Assembly (NCBI RefSeq): GCF_008039575.1
Contig: NZ_VDUY01000002.1
Coordinates: forward strand, 1-64,000
Source of the DNA: Zeimonas arvi
Lineage (GTDB): Bacteria > Pseudomonadota > Gammaproteobacteria > Burkholderiales > Burkholderiaceae_E
Length of the DNA stretch: 64,000 bases
Reading direction: 5' to 3'
In this document: positions 7,657 to 16,402 of the stretch, in pieces
Numbering within the stretch: the first letter of the stretch is position 1
Layout of the letters: each line of letters begins with the position of its first letter
Notes under the pieces: model-generated
What the model saw: the letters and a program-made list of their open reading frames with translations, nothing else
Told to the model about the DNA's origin: nothing
The model's database searches: none
Translations under genes and position numbers: made by a program

Positions 7657-7872
7657 CTAGAGTCGACGGCCTCGTGTCGCGTACACGCACACCGCCCACA
7701 ACACGATCGGCACCAACATCAGGCCCGACGCCTCGTGCCCCCAGCTGATCCAGCCGTCGTACTCAGCCGCGCTGGTGATCGTGCCGAGCATGATCGAGTT
7801 CAGTGCCACGATCGAGACCGGGAGGGAGGCGAACCATCGGAAGGGCGTCTTCAGCTCAGTGCGTACGTTCAC
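7657..7872 (-). CDS. possible small membrane protein
   Basis: 71 aa, GTG start. Two hydrophobic segments (about 13-33, SLPVSIVALNSIMLGTI, and 46-64, ASGLMLVPIVLWAVCVY) around a short polar loop suggest a two-helix membrane protein. No strong ribosome site is seen, so it may not be expressed. Nothing else in the 7511-8119 gap looks coding. It has no recognised family. Confidence 0.4.
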   Translation of the reverse strand: MNVRTELKTPFRWFASLPVSIVALNSIMLGTITSAAEYDGWISWGHEASGLMLVPIVLWAVCVYATRGRRL

Positions 7873-7920
7873 GAAATTGCTCGACGGGTCACGGCTCGCG
7901 TGCGACTCTAAGCAAAACTG

Positions 7921-7979
7921 GATTGGAATTTGGAATGGTTAAGTATTTGATTTATATAATCTATTCCATTCTTCCAATC
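7921..7979. repeat. long AT-rich imperfect inverted repeat
   Basis: The left arm (7921-7938, GATTGGAATTTGGAATGG) pairs with the right arm (7966-7979, CCATTCTTCCAATC) apart from a four-base bulge. The loop of 27 bases is A/T only except for a few G and C. The surrounding 120 bases are the most AT-rich of the window. It lies downstream of hsdR and may serve as a terminator for that long transcript, or it may be the scar of a small mobile element. Confidence 0.55.
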
Positions 7980-8119
7980 TTAAGAAGTAGTAATAGAAAG
8001 GAAGGTATGAAGGGTAGGTATACATAGGGTGTTTCTATAGTAAGTTCCGATGCCACTTCGGAAGGAAGATCGGAAGGGCGATTTCGGGCATGTCGGCGTG
8101 ACAACCGAGCTTCGCCGAC

Positions 8120-11100
8120 TCAGCCCGGCCGGCTTTCCCCCCGCGCCCGCAGCGCCTCATACAGCTGCGCCGGCCCGAGCAGGATGTTCTTCAGGCCCGC
8201 CTGCACCTTCGTCGACCCGAGCGCCTGCTTGCTCATCGTTCCGTGCGCGGCCAGCGCATCCATGATCGCGTTCACCAGTTCCTGACCGAAGTCCGGCGAG
8301 TTCGCGAACTGCTCCTTCGTGTTGTTCGTGGCCTGCTGCACCAGGATCTCCGATTCGAGCAGCTTGCCCTTGAGCACGTTGTTCACGTAGACGAGCTTGT
8401 CGTCGTCGGTGAGCTCGCCCTCGAAGAGGTCGTTGACCTTCTCGATGATCTCGGCGAGCAGCACCTTCTCCTTTTCCTGCACCTCCCCGGCACCGGGCTC
8501 GGTCATCGGCTTGAGCTGGGCGGCATCCTGCGCGGTCAAGGGCAGGTCGCGCCGCCCCTGGTCTTTCAGCCGGTGATGGGTCAGCACGACCTTCGACAGG
8601 TCCACGCCCTCGCGCTCGCGGCCGAACTCCAGCAGCGGCAGCAGCCGCTTGTAGAAGATCGCTCGCTTCTCGATCGCGGTGTTGCCGTAGTCGAAGATCT
8701 GCGACAGGAAGGCGTAGACGCGCAGGAAGGCGCCCAGCTGGCGCTTGAAGAGGACCAGCGCGTTGAGCGCGTTTTGCGCCTCCTGCTCGGCCTTCGCGTC
8801 CTTCTTCGCCTGCGCCATCTTCAGCTCCGCCGTGGCGGCCTTGTAGCGCTTGAGCAGCCGGTCGGCTACCGGTTCGATCGCGGCCGACAGCTCGGCCTGG
8901 CTGGCTTTTGGGTTCAGCTCCACGGCCACGACCCGATCGACCTCGTAGTCGTCGTAGTGGCCGCTGGCGTCGAGCTTGGCCCGCAGGTCCAGCACCAGGT
9001 TCGGGTCGGTCACGCCGGACAGCTCGGCGGTCTCGTAGTAGACCTTGAAGGCTTCGAGCACGTCCTCGGGCTCGTTCACGAAGTCGAGGATGTAGGTGGT
9101 GTCCTTGCCGGGGTAGGCCCGGTTCAGGCGCGAGAGCGTCTGCACGGCCTGGATGCCGGCCAGCCGCTTGTCCACGTACATGCCGCAGAGAAGCGGCTGG
9201 TCGAAGCCGGTCTGGAACTTGTTCGCCACCAGCAGGATCTGGTACTCGTCGGTGGCGAAGGCCTCGCGCATCTCGCGGCCGTTCAGTTTCGGGTTCAGCG
9301 TCTTGCTGTTCTCGGTGAACGGGTCCGGGCCGGACTCCGGGTCGTTGACCTCGCCGGAGAAGGCCACCATCGTGCCGATGCCATAGCCCTGTGCCTTGAT
9401 GTACTTCTCGATCGCGAGCTGCCAGCGCACCGCTTCGACGCGGCTGCCCACCACGACCATCGCCTTGGCCCGGCCGTTGAGCAGCGGGGCCACGTTCTCG
9501 CGGAAGTGCTCGACGACGATCTGGACCTTCTGCGCGATGTTGTAGGGGTGCAGACGCACCCAACGCAGGATGCCCTTGAGCGCCTCGCTGCGCTCGACGG
9601 CCTTTCCGTCGTACTCCTTGCCCTCGTTCGCGAGCTTGAAGGCGAGCTTGTAGGGCGTGTAGTTCTTCAGCACGTCGAGGATGAAGCCTTCCTCGATGGC
9701 CTGGCGCATGCTGTAGACGTGAAAGGGGGCGGGCAGGTTGCCGGGGCCAGCGGGCTGGCTCGGATCGGGCCGTCGACCGAACAACTCCAGCGTCTTGGCC
9801 TTCGGCGTGGCGGTGAAGGCCACGTAGGTGATGCCGGGCGCGGCGGCGCGAGCGGCCATCTGCGCGGCGAGCAGATCCTCGGCGGCGACCTCGCCGCCGT
9901 CCTCCAGCTCCTTCAGCTCATCGGTCGACAGGACTTCCTTCAGCTTGGCCGCGGCAGCGCCGGTCTGCGAGCTGTGCGCCTCGTCGGCGATCACCGCGAA
10001 GCGCTTGCCTTGGGTGGCGGCGAGCTCCTGCACTGCCTGGATCGCGAAGGGGAAGGTCTGGATCGTGCAGACGACGATCTTCTTGTCGCCCGATAGCGCC
10101 GTGGCTAGTTCGGCGCTCTTGCTGCCGGAATCGCCAGAGATCACGGCCACCACGCCGACTGTGCGCTGGAAGTCGAAGATCGCCTCCTGAAGCTGTGCGT
10201 CGAGCACGGTGCGGTCGCTGATGACCAGCACCGAGTCGAAGAGCTTCTTGTTCTCGGCGTCGTGCAGCTCGGAGAGGAAGTGCGCAGTCCAGGCGATCGA
10301 GTTGGTCTTGCCGGAGCCGGCCGAGTGCTGGATCAGGTACTTCTCGCCCGGCCCATCGGCGAGCACCGTGGCGACCAGTTTCCGGGTGCAGTCGAGCTGG
10401 TGGTAGCGGGGGAAGACGATCGAGGCGATCTGCTTCTTGCTGTCGCGCCGGACCACGAGGTAGCGGCCGAGGATCTCCAGCCAGCTGTCGCGCGCCCAGA
10501 CGCTCTCCCACAGGTAGGCGGTGCGATGCCCCGTCGGGTTCACCGGGTTGCCGGCTCCGCCGTGGTCGCCCTGGTCGAAGGGCAGGAACTGGGTGGCCGG
10601 GCCGGCGAGCCGGGTCGTCATCCGGACCGCCTCGTTGCTGACCGCGAAGTGCACCAGCGCGCCGCGCGGGAAGTCGAGGAGCGGCTCGGGGGATGCCTGA
10701 CCCTTCGGGCGCGGGTTGCGGTCGAAGCGGTACTGGTCCACCGCATCGTCGACCGACTGCGTGAACTGGCTCTTCAGCTCGGCGGTGGCGACCGGGATGC
10801 CGTTCACGAACAGCACGAGGTCGAGAGCGTTCTCGTTGTGCTGGGAGTAGTGGACCTGGCGCACCACCCGCAGGCGGTTGGCCGCGTAGCGGGTCTGAAG
10901 GTCCGGGTTCATCGCCAGGGCGGGCTTGAACTGGGCCAGGAAAATCGGCTCCCGCAGGTAGTGAAACTCGATGCCTCGCCTTAGCACTTCGAGCGTGCCG
11001 CGGTCGTCGAGCTGCTTGCGGACCCGGTCGAGGAGCGTGGCCTCGGCGGATGCGCCGTGGTTCTTGGTAAGAGCCTCCCAGGCTTTCGGCTGGGTCTGCT

Positions 11101-11242
11101 GGACCCAGGCGAGCAGGTCGGCCGGGAACAGGGCGCTGGCGCGGTCGTAGGCGGCGGCATCGCCCTCGGCGTACAGCCAGCCGTGCGCGGCCAGGTGGGC
11201 GCAGATGTCGTTCTCGAACTCGATCTCTTTGTGAATGGCCAC
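8120..11242 (-). CDS. hsdR: type I restriction enzyme, R (endonuclease/translocase) subunit
   Basis: 1040 aa from a GTG preceded by AGGGGA; an upstream frame without a ribosome site is ignored. The N-terminal HSDR_N nuclease domain holds ALDLVLFVNGIPV with Asp about 141 and AELKSQ (Glu about 155, Lys about 157), the PD-(D/E)XK residues. The superfamily 2 helicase part follows: HSAGSGKTNS (Walker A, about 306-314), IADEAHSSQ (DEAH, about 420-423) and FTATPK (motif III). A coiled-coil/helical C-terminus binds the methylase. HsdR with HsdM2-HsdS translocates and cuts unmodified DNA. Length and motifs are complete, so it is likely active. Confidence 0.95.
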   Translation of the reverse strand: MAIHKEIEFENDICAHLAAHGWLYAEGDAAAYDRASALFPADLLAWVQQTQPKAWEALTKNHGASAEATLLDRVRKQLDDRGTLEVLRRGIEFHYLREPIFLAQFKPALAMNPDLQTRYAANRLRVVRQVHYSQHNENALDLVLFVNGIPVATAELKSQFTQSVDDAVDQYRFDRNPRPKGQASPEPLLDFPRGALVHFAVSNEAVRMTTRLAGPATQFLPFDQGDHGGAGNPVNPTGHRTAYLWESVWARDSWLEILGRYLVVRRDSKKQIASIVFPRYHQLDCTRKLVATVLADGPGEKYLIQHSAGSGKTNSIAWTAHFLSELHDAENKKLFDSVLVISDRTVLDAQLQEAIFDFQRTVGVVAVISGDSGSKSAELATALSGDKKIVVCTIQTFPFAIQAVQELAATQGKRFAVIADEAHSSQTGAAAAKLKEVLSTDELKELEDGGEVAAEDLLAAQMAARAAAPGITYVAFTATPKAKTLELFGRRPDPSQPAGPGNLPAPFHVYSMRQAIEEGFILDVLKNYTPYKLAFKLANEGKEYDGKAVERSEALKGILRWVRLHPYNIAQKVQIVVEHFRENVAPLLNGRAKAMVVVGSRVEAVRWQLAIEKYIKAQGYGIGTMVAFSGEVNDPESGPDPFTENSKTLNPKLNGREMREAFATDEYQILLVANKFQTGFDQPLLCGMYVDKRLAGIQAVQTLSRLNRAYPGKDTTYILDFVNEPEDVLEAFKVYYETAELSGVTDPNLVLDLRAKLDASGHYDDYEVDRVVAVELNPKASQAELSAAIEPVADRLLKRYKAATAELKMAQAKKDAKAEQEAQNALNALVLFKRQLGAFLRVYAFLSQIFDYGNTAIEKRAIFYKRLLPLLEFGREREGVDLSKVVLTHHRLKDQGRRDLPLTAQDAAQLKPMTEPGAGEVQEKEKVLLAEIIEKVNDLFEGELTDDDKLVYVNNVLKGKLLESEILVQQATNNTKEQFANSPDFGQELVNAIMDALAAHGTMSKQALGSTKVQAGLKNILLGPAQLYEALRARGESRPG

Positions 11243-11404
11243 GAATACTGTTCCCCTGACGGCCTTACAGCGCGAGGGCGTGCATACTGCCTCCACTCAC
11301 ACTGGGCACCTCGGAAAGTTCGGCATCTAATCGTCCGGATGTGGTCTGTGCGTCCGCGGCCGTCCCGATTAGATAGCAGGACTTTTTACCTAACCGCACG
11401 ATTC

Positions 11405-12268
11405 CTATGCATCCGAGTTAAGACTCCTGATTAACTCTGAGACTATGAAAGTGGACATTTTCTCCAAGTCGGACGAGACAGTTTTACGCAAGGCTTGTTT
11501 TTGATCTTCACTCAACAGGTGGAACACTCTTTGAGGGATCGAAAACTCCCGCTCAAGAAATTCGAGCAATTCGTCATCGAAATTGTAGACATAATGTTCG
11601 TGCTCGACGCTTGCATCTAGGCCGTCATCTTCGATATCAATATCAACGGACGTTCGCTCCATGGCTCTGAAGTCATCGAGCAGATCGAAGCTGAATTTTC
11701 TAATCTGACCATCGTCGCAGAGATGCTCGCTTCCGGAGAAAATGGAGGCATACCACGGATGGTTGAACGTAGATAGGATGTATTCGGCGATGAGTTCCGG
11801 CCCTCCGCGCTTGATCCTTACGACCTGCGCCTTCTCCTCCGTACTTAATTGTCCGTCATGCGAGTCGCCCTCCGTGCCGTCGTCGTGGGCAAAAACGATG
11901 TAACTACGAGCATGGGGCAAGGTGGCAATTCGACCCACTTCGCGGATGAGATTGAAATTTTTCTCATAGCCTTTGCAGAATTCGAGTAACTGCTCGTCGT
12001 TCATCGTCCTGTGGTAATACCAGAGCAGCGAATATGTCAGGCCCGTGTGAGGCGGAATTGGATCAAGGAGGCCTGGTTGGTCAAGAAAAACGTCAGGCGA
12101 AAGCAGCGCGCCAGATCTACCCGTGATCACCAGGGAGCCGCCGTCCTTGTCGGCATAAAATGCTGGTACGTTATGTCCGAACCATCCGGTCTGAGAGTAG
12201 AGGTACACGAGCATGAATTGCTGTCGTTCGGAATTTAGGCCAAGTTTCACTAAGGCCTCCGGGGGCAT
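11405..12268 (-). CDS. unknown protein encoded between hsdS and hsdR
   Basis: 287 aa from the ATG at 12268 (MPPEALVKLGL); a longer frame begins upstream but is rich in Arg/Ser and is likely noncoding. The protein is soluble and acidic (EDDGLDASVEHEHY), with aromatic-rich stretches (LVYLYSQTGWFGH; TYSLLWYYHR) and an HDDGTEGDSHDG loop. I recognise no family and see no clear nuclease or ATPase motif. Composition is visibly AT-richer than hsdR, hsdS and hsdM on either side. Genes embedded in type I loci are often extra defence or regulatory factors; that is the inferred role here. Confidence 0.75.
   Translation of the reverse strand: MPPEALVKLGLNSERQQFMLVYLYSQTGWFGHNVPAFYADKDGGSLVITGRSGALLSPDVFLDQPGLLDPIPPHTGLTYSLLWYYHRTMNDEQLLEFCKGYEKNFNLIREVGRIATLPHARSYIVFAHDDGTEGDSHDGQLSTEEKAQVVRIKRGGPELIAEYILSTFNHPWYASIFSGSEHLCDDGQIRKFSFDLLDDFRAMERTSVDIDIEDDGLDASVEHEHYVYNFDDELLEFLEREFSIPQRVFHLLSEDQKQALRKTVSSDLEKMSTFIVSELIRSLNSDA
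11415..11437. repeat. GAGTTAA/TTAACTC inverted repeat at the end of the embedded gene
   Basis: Perfect 7-base arms (11415-11421 and 11431-11437) with a 9-base spacer. It covers the last codons of the gene that ends at 11405 and precedes hsdR by about 170 bases. There is no run of T after it on the minus strand. It could be an attenuator-like hairpin or a regulator site between the embedded gene and hsdR; the role is a guess. Confidence 0.3.
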
Positions 12269-12402
12269 TGAGTGTTCATGCGCTCGAGACGCCTCGCGCC
12301 GGGGTGCGGAACAGCTGCGGGGAAGAGGGGGGCATGCTCCGCGTCTCGTCAATTAAACGCACGGCATTGGCCATGGCGGCACTCGTGAGTGGGGGCGGGT
12401 GG

Positions 12403-13743
12403 TCATACGGCCTCAGCATCGACCCGACCGCGCACGTCAATCTGGCCGGTAACGGCGGCGGAAATCAGGGCGGCGCGGCGCTCGCGGAGTAGTCCAACCG
12501 CGCATACGGCCGTATCGCCGAGCCTTTCCAGCCGAGCGATCTCGTCGACCAGGTGGGCGGCGATCGCAGCCCGCTCATGGGCAGGCGGAACGGGGATGCG
12601 CGCGCGCTTGAGATCGAAGATGTTGATCCCCCGAACTGCCGCTCCGAGAGAGCCGCAGGCGAGATCCTCGGCCACCGGCTCACAGAGTAGTGCAAACCTG
12701 AGCCATTGACTGTCAACGCCTTCGGCGGGCGCGATTCGGGCAACGTCCTGGGTGATGTTGCACCCTTCAAGCTCTTCAGGAACGATCTCGCAGTCGCCGA
12801 TCGTCCCCCGAATCGAGTAGACCAGGTCGTTAGCACGGAGTCGCGCCCGAGTGTACGGCGCTTCGATCTCGGCTGTCGTACGCGCGAGCGCCTCCAGATG
12901 CAGTCGTTCGCGACGCACGTTCCCCCCTTTGAGAATCGGCACACCCTCGCCAACATCTGGCCCAGGAAGGACGATCCCGTACATGATCGGGCGGTCTGCG
13001 TCAGTGAGCCACTTGAGAGGTATCACTTCCCAATGCGCCGGCACCTCCCCCAGCCACTCCACCCCCGAGTCCTTCATCGGCACGTTCGGATCGAGCCCCT
13101 TCGTCACCGCATGCGAGATGACGGCCTGGCGCTTCTCCTTCAACAGTTCGATCAGCCGCTCCTGCTCGGCGATCAGCGCGTCGATCTTGGCGGTTTCGCG
13201 GTCGAGGAAGGCGGTGATAAGCGACTTTTCGTCTCGGGGCGGATACGGGATGCGAAACGCGCCGAGTTCGTCACCGGACAGCTCCAAGAACGTGGTTCCT
13301 CGCCCGCGGATGTTGAGTTCTTCGGTGGTGACTGATAGCAGGTAGGCGAGAAACCGGGATTCGTCGCCGTCACTGGGGACGAGGGCCTTGCAGCCCTGGT
13401 TCGTGCACAGCTTTCGTGTGGCAATGCCGAGTGAGCCGATGGGCGCACGAGTCGACAGAACGAGGCTGCCCGGCGGAACCAGCGTCGTCCCACACGAATC
13501 CAGACCTTCCTGGGTGATAGTGCGAATCGACTCGACGATCTCGAAGCCCCTCAGCCGGGATAGGTCGGCCGGAGTTATCCACACAATGTCGCCGTCCCAG
13601 TAGGCCGGCGCATCAGACTTCGGTGTGGACCCGCCGACAACTGAATACCGTCGCTTGATCGGTGCGACCGGCCAGTGCGCCGGCACCTCCCCCAGCCACT
13701 CGACCCCGCTGTCCTTGTACGCCGGATACCGCGGAAAGCTCAT
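12403..13743 (-). CDS. hsdS: type I restriction enzyme, S (specificity) subunit
   Basis: 446 aa. Two target-recognition domains are each introduced by the same block, [14 protein letters not shown], at about residues 11-24 and 227-240, as in the two-TRD HsdS architecture. Conserved helices with [20 protein letters not shown] (near 200) and [19 protein letters not shown] (near the end) act as the spacer arms that dock two HsdM subunits. The start overlaps the hsdM stop by 4 bases (ATGA). The DNA sequence recognised cannot be read from the protein. Confidence 0.95.
   Translation of the reverse strand: MSFPRYPAYKDSGVEWLGEVPAHWPVAPIKRRYSVVGGSTPKSDAPAYWDGDIVWITPADLSRLRGFEIVESIRTITQEGLDSCGTTLVPPGSLVLSTRAPIGSLGIATRKLCTNQGCKALVPSDGDESRFLAYLLSVTTEELNIRGRGTTFLELSGDELGAFRIPYPPRDEKSLITAFLDRETAKIDALIAEQERLIELLKEKRQAVISHAVTKGLDPNVPMKDSGVEWLGEVPAHWEVIPLKWLTDADRPIMYGIVLPGPDVGEGVPILKGGNVRRERLHLEALARTTAEIEAPYTRARLRANDLVYSIRGTIGDCEIVPEELEGCNITQDVARIAPAEGVDSQWLRFALLCEPVAEDLACGSLGAAVRGINIFDLKRARIPVPPAHERAAIAAHLVDEIARLERLGDTAVCAVGLLRERRAALISAAVTGQIDVRGRVDAEAV
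13034..13059. repeat. 26-bp direct repeat inside hsdS, copy 1
   Basis: This segment is identical to 13676-13701 in the same gene; the similarity extends to about 45 bases with few mismatches. It encodes part of the block that introduces each recognition domain. Such a repeat allows recombination that deletes or swaps a recognition domain, as in phase-variable type I systems. Confidence 0.8.
13676..13701. repeat. 26-bp direct repeat inside hsdS, copy 2
   Basis: Partner of the copy at 13034-13059, same orientation, 642 bases apart. It lies near the 5' end of hsdS and precedes the first recognition domain. Recombination between the copies would remove one domain in frame (642 is divisible by 3). 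Confidence 0.8.
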
Positions 13744-15482
13744 GCCGACAGCCCCCGAATCATCTCCACGATCCGGTCGGTCACCTGCTTCAACTCGGCG
13801 TCGATCTCCGCCAGCGGGCGCGGCGGCTTGAACACGTAGAAGTGCCGGTTGAAGGGGATCTCGTAGCCGACCTTCGTCTTCTCATGGTCGATCCAGGCGT
13901 CGGGCGCGTGCGGGAGGACCTCGCGCCGGAAGTACGCCTCGACGTCGTCCTTCAGCGGCACGTTCTCGGTGTCGCGCAGCGAAGTATCCGGCTGCGGCTT
14001 GCCCTTCTGCTTGCCGCGCTCGCCGAGCACGATCTTGCCGGCCTCGTCGCGCAGCGGCCGCTCGACGGTGATCGTTCGGTAGCCGAAATCGGCGTTGTCG
14101 AAGATCCGCGAGATCGGCTTGTCGTCCTGCTCGGCCTCCACGAACTGGCCGAAAATCCGGGTGATCTCGTCGATGTGCGCGTCGGCCAGCTCCTTGCGCT
14201 TGGAGCCCAGGCTCTTGCGCATCTTCTGCCACATGCCGCTCGCGTCGATCAGCTGCACCTTTCCCTTGCGGTGTGCCGGCTTGCGGTTGCTCACGACCCA
14301 CACGTAGGTGGCGATGCCGGTGTTGTAGAACATGTCGGTGGGCAGGCCGACGATCGCCTCCAGCAGGTCGTTTTCCAGCACATAGCGGCGGATCTCGCTC
14401 TCGCCGGAGCCTGCGCCGCCAGTGAAGAGTGGCGAGCCGTTCAGCACGATGCCGAAGCGGCTGCCGCCATCGGCGGCCGGGCGCATCTTGGCGATCAGGT
14501 GCAGCAGGAAGAGCATCGAGCCGTCGGACACGCGCGGCAGGCCTGGCCCGAATCGGCCGTTGTAGCCGAGCTTCTCGTGCTCGTCGCGCACCGCCTTCTC
14601 GACCTTTTTCCACTCGACGCCGAAGGGCGGGTTGGAGAGCATGTAGTCGAACTTCGCGTGGGGGTGCCCGTCCTCGGACAAGGTGTTGCCGAACGCGATG
14701 TTGGCCACGTCCTGGTCCTTGATCAGCATGTCGGCCTTGCAGATCGCGTAGGACTCCGGGTTCAGCTCCTGGCCGAACACGGTGAGTCGGGCCTCGGGGT
14801 TGTGCTCGGCCAGGTACTCGCCTGCGATCGACAACATGCCGCCCGTCCCGGCCGTCGGGTCGTAGATGGTCCGGACGACGCCGGGCTTCGAGAGCACCTC
14901 GTCATCCTCGATGAAGATCAGGTTGACCATCAGCCGGATCACTTCGCGTGGCGTGAAGTGCTCCCCGGCCGTCTCGTTCGAGATCTCGGCGAAGCGCCGG
15001 ATCAGCTCCTCGAACACCAGGCCCATCTGGTGATTGTCGACAACCCCCGGGTGCAGGTCGATCTGCGCGAAGCGTTCGGTGACCTGGTAGAGCAGCTTGG
15101 CCTTGGCGAGCCGGTCGACCTGGGCGTGGAACTCGAAGCGTTCGAAGATGTCGCGGGCAGCCGGCGAGAAGCCCTGCACGTAGCTGAAGAGGTTCTCGCG
15201 GATGTGGTCGGGGTCGCCGACCAGCTTCTTCAGATCGAGCGGGGAGGTGTTGTAGAAGCCGCGATCGGTGATGCGAAGGAGGAAGGGCTCGGGGTTCAGC
15301 CCTGTCTTCTCGCGCTCGGCCAGCTCGGCGAGCACCGCCGGCTTCGTGGCTTCGAGCACGCAGTCCAGCCGGCGCAGCACGGTGAAGGGCAGGATCACGC
15401 GTCCGTACTCGGACTGCTTGAAGTCGCCACGAAGCAGGTCGGCGACCGACCAGATGAAGGCGGAAAGGGCGGATTGGTTCAC
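13740..15482 (-). CDS. hsdM: type I restriction enzyme, M (N6-adenine methylase) subunit
   Basis: 580 aa, GTG start. The helical N-terminal domain (HsdM_N, about 1-150) is followed by an N6-adenine methyltransferase domain: DPTAGTGGM at 208-216 binds S-adenosylmethionine and NPPF at 284-287 is the catalytic motif IV. HFTPREV (about 175-181) is the usual family signature. It is the first gene of the minus-strand order M, S, unknown, R. Two HsdM and one HsdS form the modification enzyme. Length and motifs are complete. The promoter must lie in 15483-15917. Confidence 0.95.
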   Translation of the reverse strand: MNQSALSAFIWSVADLLRGDFKQSEYGRVILPFTVLRRLDCVLEATKPAVLAELAEREKTGLNPEPFLLRITDRGFYNTSPLDLKKLVGDPDHIRENLFSYVQGFSPAARDIFERFEFHAQVDRLAKAKLLYQVTERFAQIDLHPGVVDNHQMGLVFEELIRRFAEISNETAGEHFTPREVIRLMVNLIFIEDDEVLSKPGVVRTIYDPTAGTGGMLSIAGEYLAEHNPEARLTVFGQELNPESYAICKADMLIKDQDVANIAFGNTLSEDGHPHAKFDYMLSNPPFGVEWKKVEKAVRDEHEKLGYNGRFGPGLPRVSDGSMLFLLHLIAKMRPAADGGSRFGIVLNGSPLFTGGAGSGESEIRRYVLENDLLEAIVGLPTDMFYNTGIATYVWVVSNRKPAHRKGKVQLIDASGMWQKMRKSLGSKRKELADAHIDEITRIFGQFVEAEQDDKPISRIFDNADFGYRTITVERPLRDEAGKIVLGERGKQKGKPQPDTSLRDTENVPLKDDVEAYFRREVLPHAPDAWIDHEKTKVGYEIPFNRHFYVFKPPRPLAEIDAELKQVTDRIVEMIRGLSA

Positions 15483-15917
15483 TGTCTCGGGCGTTCTTGT
15501 CGGAGCATGCCGGGCGGCTTCGTGCCGATGATAGAGCCGTAGGGGCTCACCAGACGACCCTCAGCTCCCGGCGCAGGGCGCAGACGGCACTCCCGCCCGA
15601 CGGTCGGGTCGGTCCCTGACGACCGTAGCATCAGAAATCGGAACGATTCCCGGCCCGAAAAATTTTGTGAAAAATTTTTCAGAGACGAACCCGCGCCCCG
15701 AATCTCTCCCCGGGCCTCGCTGAAACCCGACCCCGGTTCGGATTCGGGTTCCGCGACGAGGAAAAGGAGTCTCTTCGCCCACCGCCCGTCGCACGGGAAT
15801 CGCGAGCGTCGCCGCCTCCATCGAGCGGCGGTGAACCCCGCCGCTCGCTCGGTACGCGCCCTGTGTCTGTCGCACTCAGCGGTCACCCCGACCCTCGGCA
15901 GGCGCAAGGAGCTCACC
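15483..15917. other. divergent intergenic region between hsdM and the recombination module
   Basis: No coding sequence is supported here. The stretch must carry the leftward hsdM promoter and the rightward promoter of the membrane-protein/ardC/radC module. It holds two tandem AT palindromes (15657-15680) and an inverted repeat AACCCGA...TCGGGTT in the 15720s-15750s. These are good candidates for operators of a regulator shared by the two transcripts. Confidence 0.5.
15657..15680. promoter_or_regulatory. tandem AT palindromes, candidate operator/promoter
   Basis: GAAAAATTTTTC at 15669-15680 is a perfect 12-base palindrome. Just before it, GAAAAATTTTG (15657-15667) is the same motif one T short. 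In an otherwise GC-rich sequence the A/T runs stand out, and they lie about 175 bases before hsdM. They may bind a dimeric repressor or a nucleoid protein; no direct evidence. Confidence 0.4.
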
Positions 15918-16205
15918 ATGTTCATCACCGGCCTCGTCATCTTCCTTTCGACGATCCTCGTCCTCATCAAGCTGCCCCGGCGCTGGATGCTGCGGGCGCT
16001 GCGCTACGACATCGCGATCGACGTCGCGGTCTCCGTCGTCGTGCTGGCGCTGCACTTCGGCACCTTCTCGGGCCTGGTCGCCGCCACCTTCGCCGGGCTG
16101 CTTACCAGCGTGGCCACCAGCGCGGCCAAGCGCGCCTTCGGCCACATCCGCGCCGGGCGCTACTACCCCGGCTGGATCAACCTGCGCGTGGGAGACCGGC
16201 CATGA
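15918..16205 (+). CDS. small island membrane protein
   Basis: 95 aa. The ATG at 15918 has AAGGAG 8 bases upstream; an upstream start at 15831 would add a leader with no ribosome site. Residues 1-20 ([18 protein letters not shown]) and about 35-65 ([29 protein letters not shown]) are membrane helices, followed by a basic tail. It is the first gene of the plus-strand module and is coupled to the next by a 4-base overlap. Small proteins like this often accompany ArdC/RadC genes in conjugative elements; the role is unknown. Confidence 0.7.
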   Translation: MFITGLVIFLSTILVLIKLPRRWMLRALRYDIAIDVAVSVVVLALHFGTFSGLVAATFAGLLTSVATSAAKRAFGHIRAGRYYPGWINLRVGDRP

Positions 16206-16324
16206 AGGCGGCCCTCTACTGGCTGCTCGATCTGGCCGTCACGCTCGCGCTCATCGCGGCGAACTGGATCTGGTCCAGGCGAGGGCGTCGCGCCCGCCGC
16301 CGCCAGCGGCTTCTAGACGTCTAG
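16202..16324 (+). CDS. very small membrane protein, translationally coupled
   Basis: 40 aa, starting in the ATGA that ends the previous gene. One transmembrane helix ([19 protein letters not shown], about 6-24) is followed by an Arg-rich cytoplasmic tail ([12 protein letters not shown]). The coupling, the helix and the positive-inside tail argue that it is real despite its length. A terminator-like hairpin follows at 16351-16382. The function is unknown. Confidence 0.55.
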   Translation: MKAALYWLLDLAVTLALIAANWIWSRRGRRARRRQRLLDV

Positions 16325-16350
16325 TTCGCCCGCTCCCTTCATCCCCCTGC

Positions 16351-16382
16351 AACGCCCCGTCCGGTCATTCCGGCGGGGCGTT
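16351..16382 (+). terminator. hairpin between the membrane genes and ardC
   Basis: AACGCCCCG (16351-16359) and CGGGGCGTT (16374-16382) are perfect complements, with an inner CCGG/CCGG stem. It is very stable, though the tail after the stem is not T-rich. It probably ends or attenuates the small membrane-protein transcript before ardC. A CATCCCCCTG block directly precedes it and recurs before the hairpin at 17830. Confidence 0.6.
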
Positions 16383-16402
16383 CGCGCTTCTGGAGACCCT
16401 CC

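Noticed and set aside
7615-7911. 98-codon plus-strand frame opposite the small membrane protein
   Set aside because: His/Arg-rich with no ribosome site; shadow-like.
8243-10096. 617-codon open frame on the plus strand opposite hsdR
   Set aside because: Antisense shadow of hsdR, produced by GC-rich third positions; composition is Val/Leu/Arg/His-rich with no motif.
12268-12492. 75-codon plus-strand frame between the embedded gene and hsdS
   Set aside because: Opposite to the start region of the embedded gene; no ribosome site, atypical composition.
13662-15542. 626-codon open frame opposite hsdM
   Set aside because: Antisense shadow; hsdM itself carries all methylase motifs.
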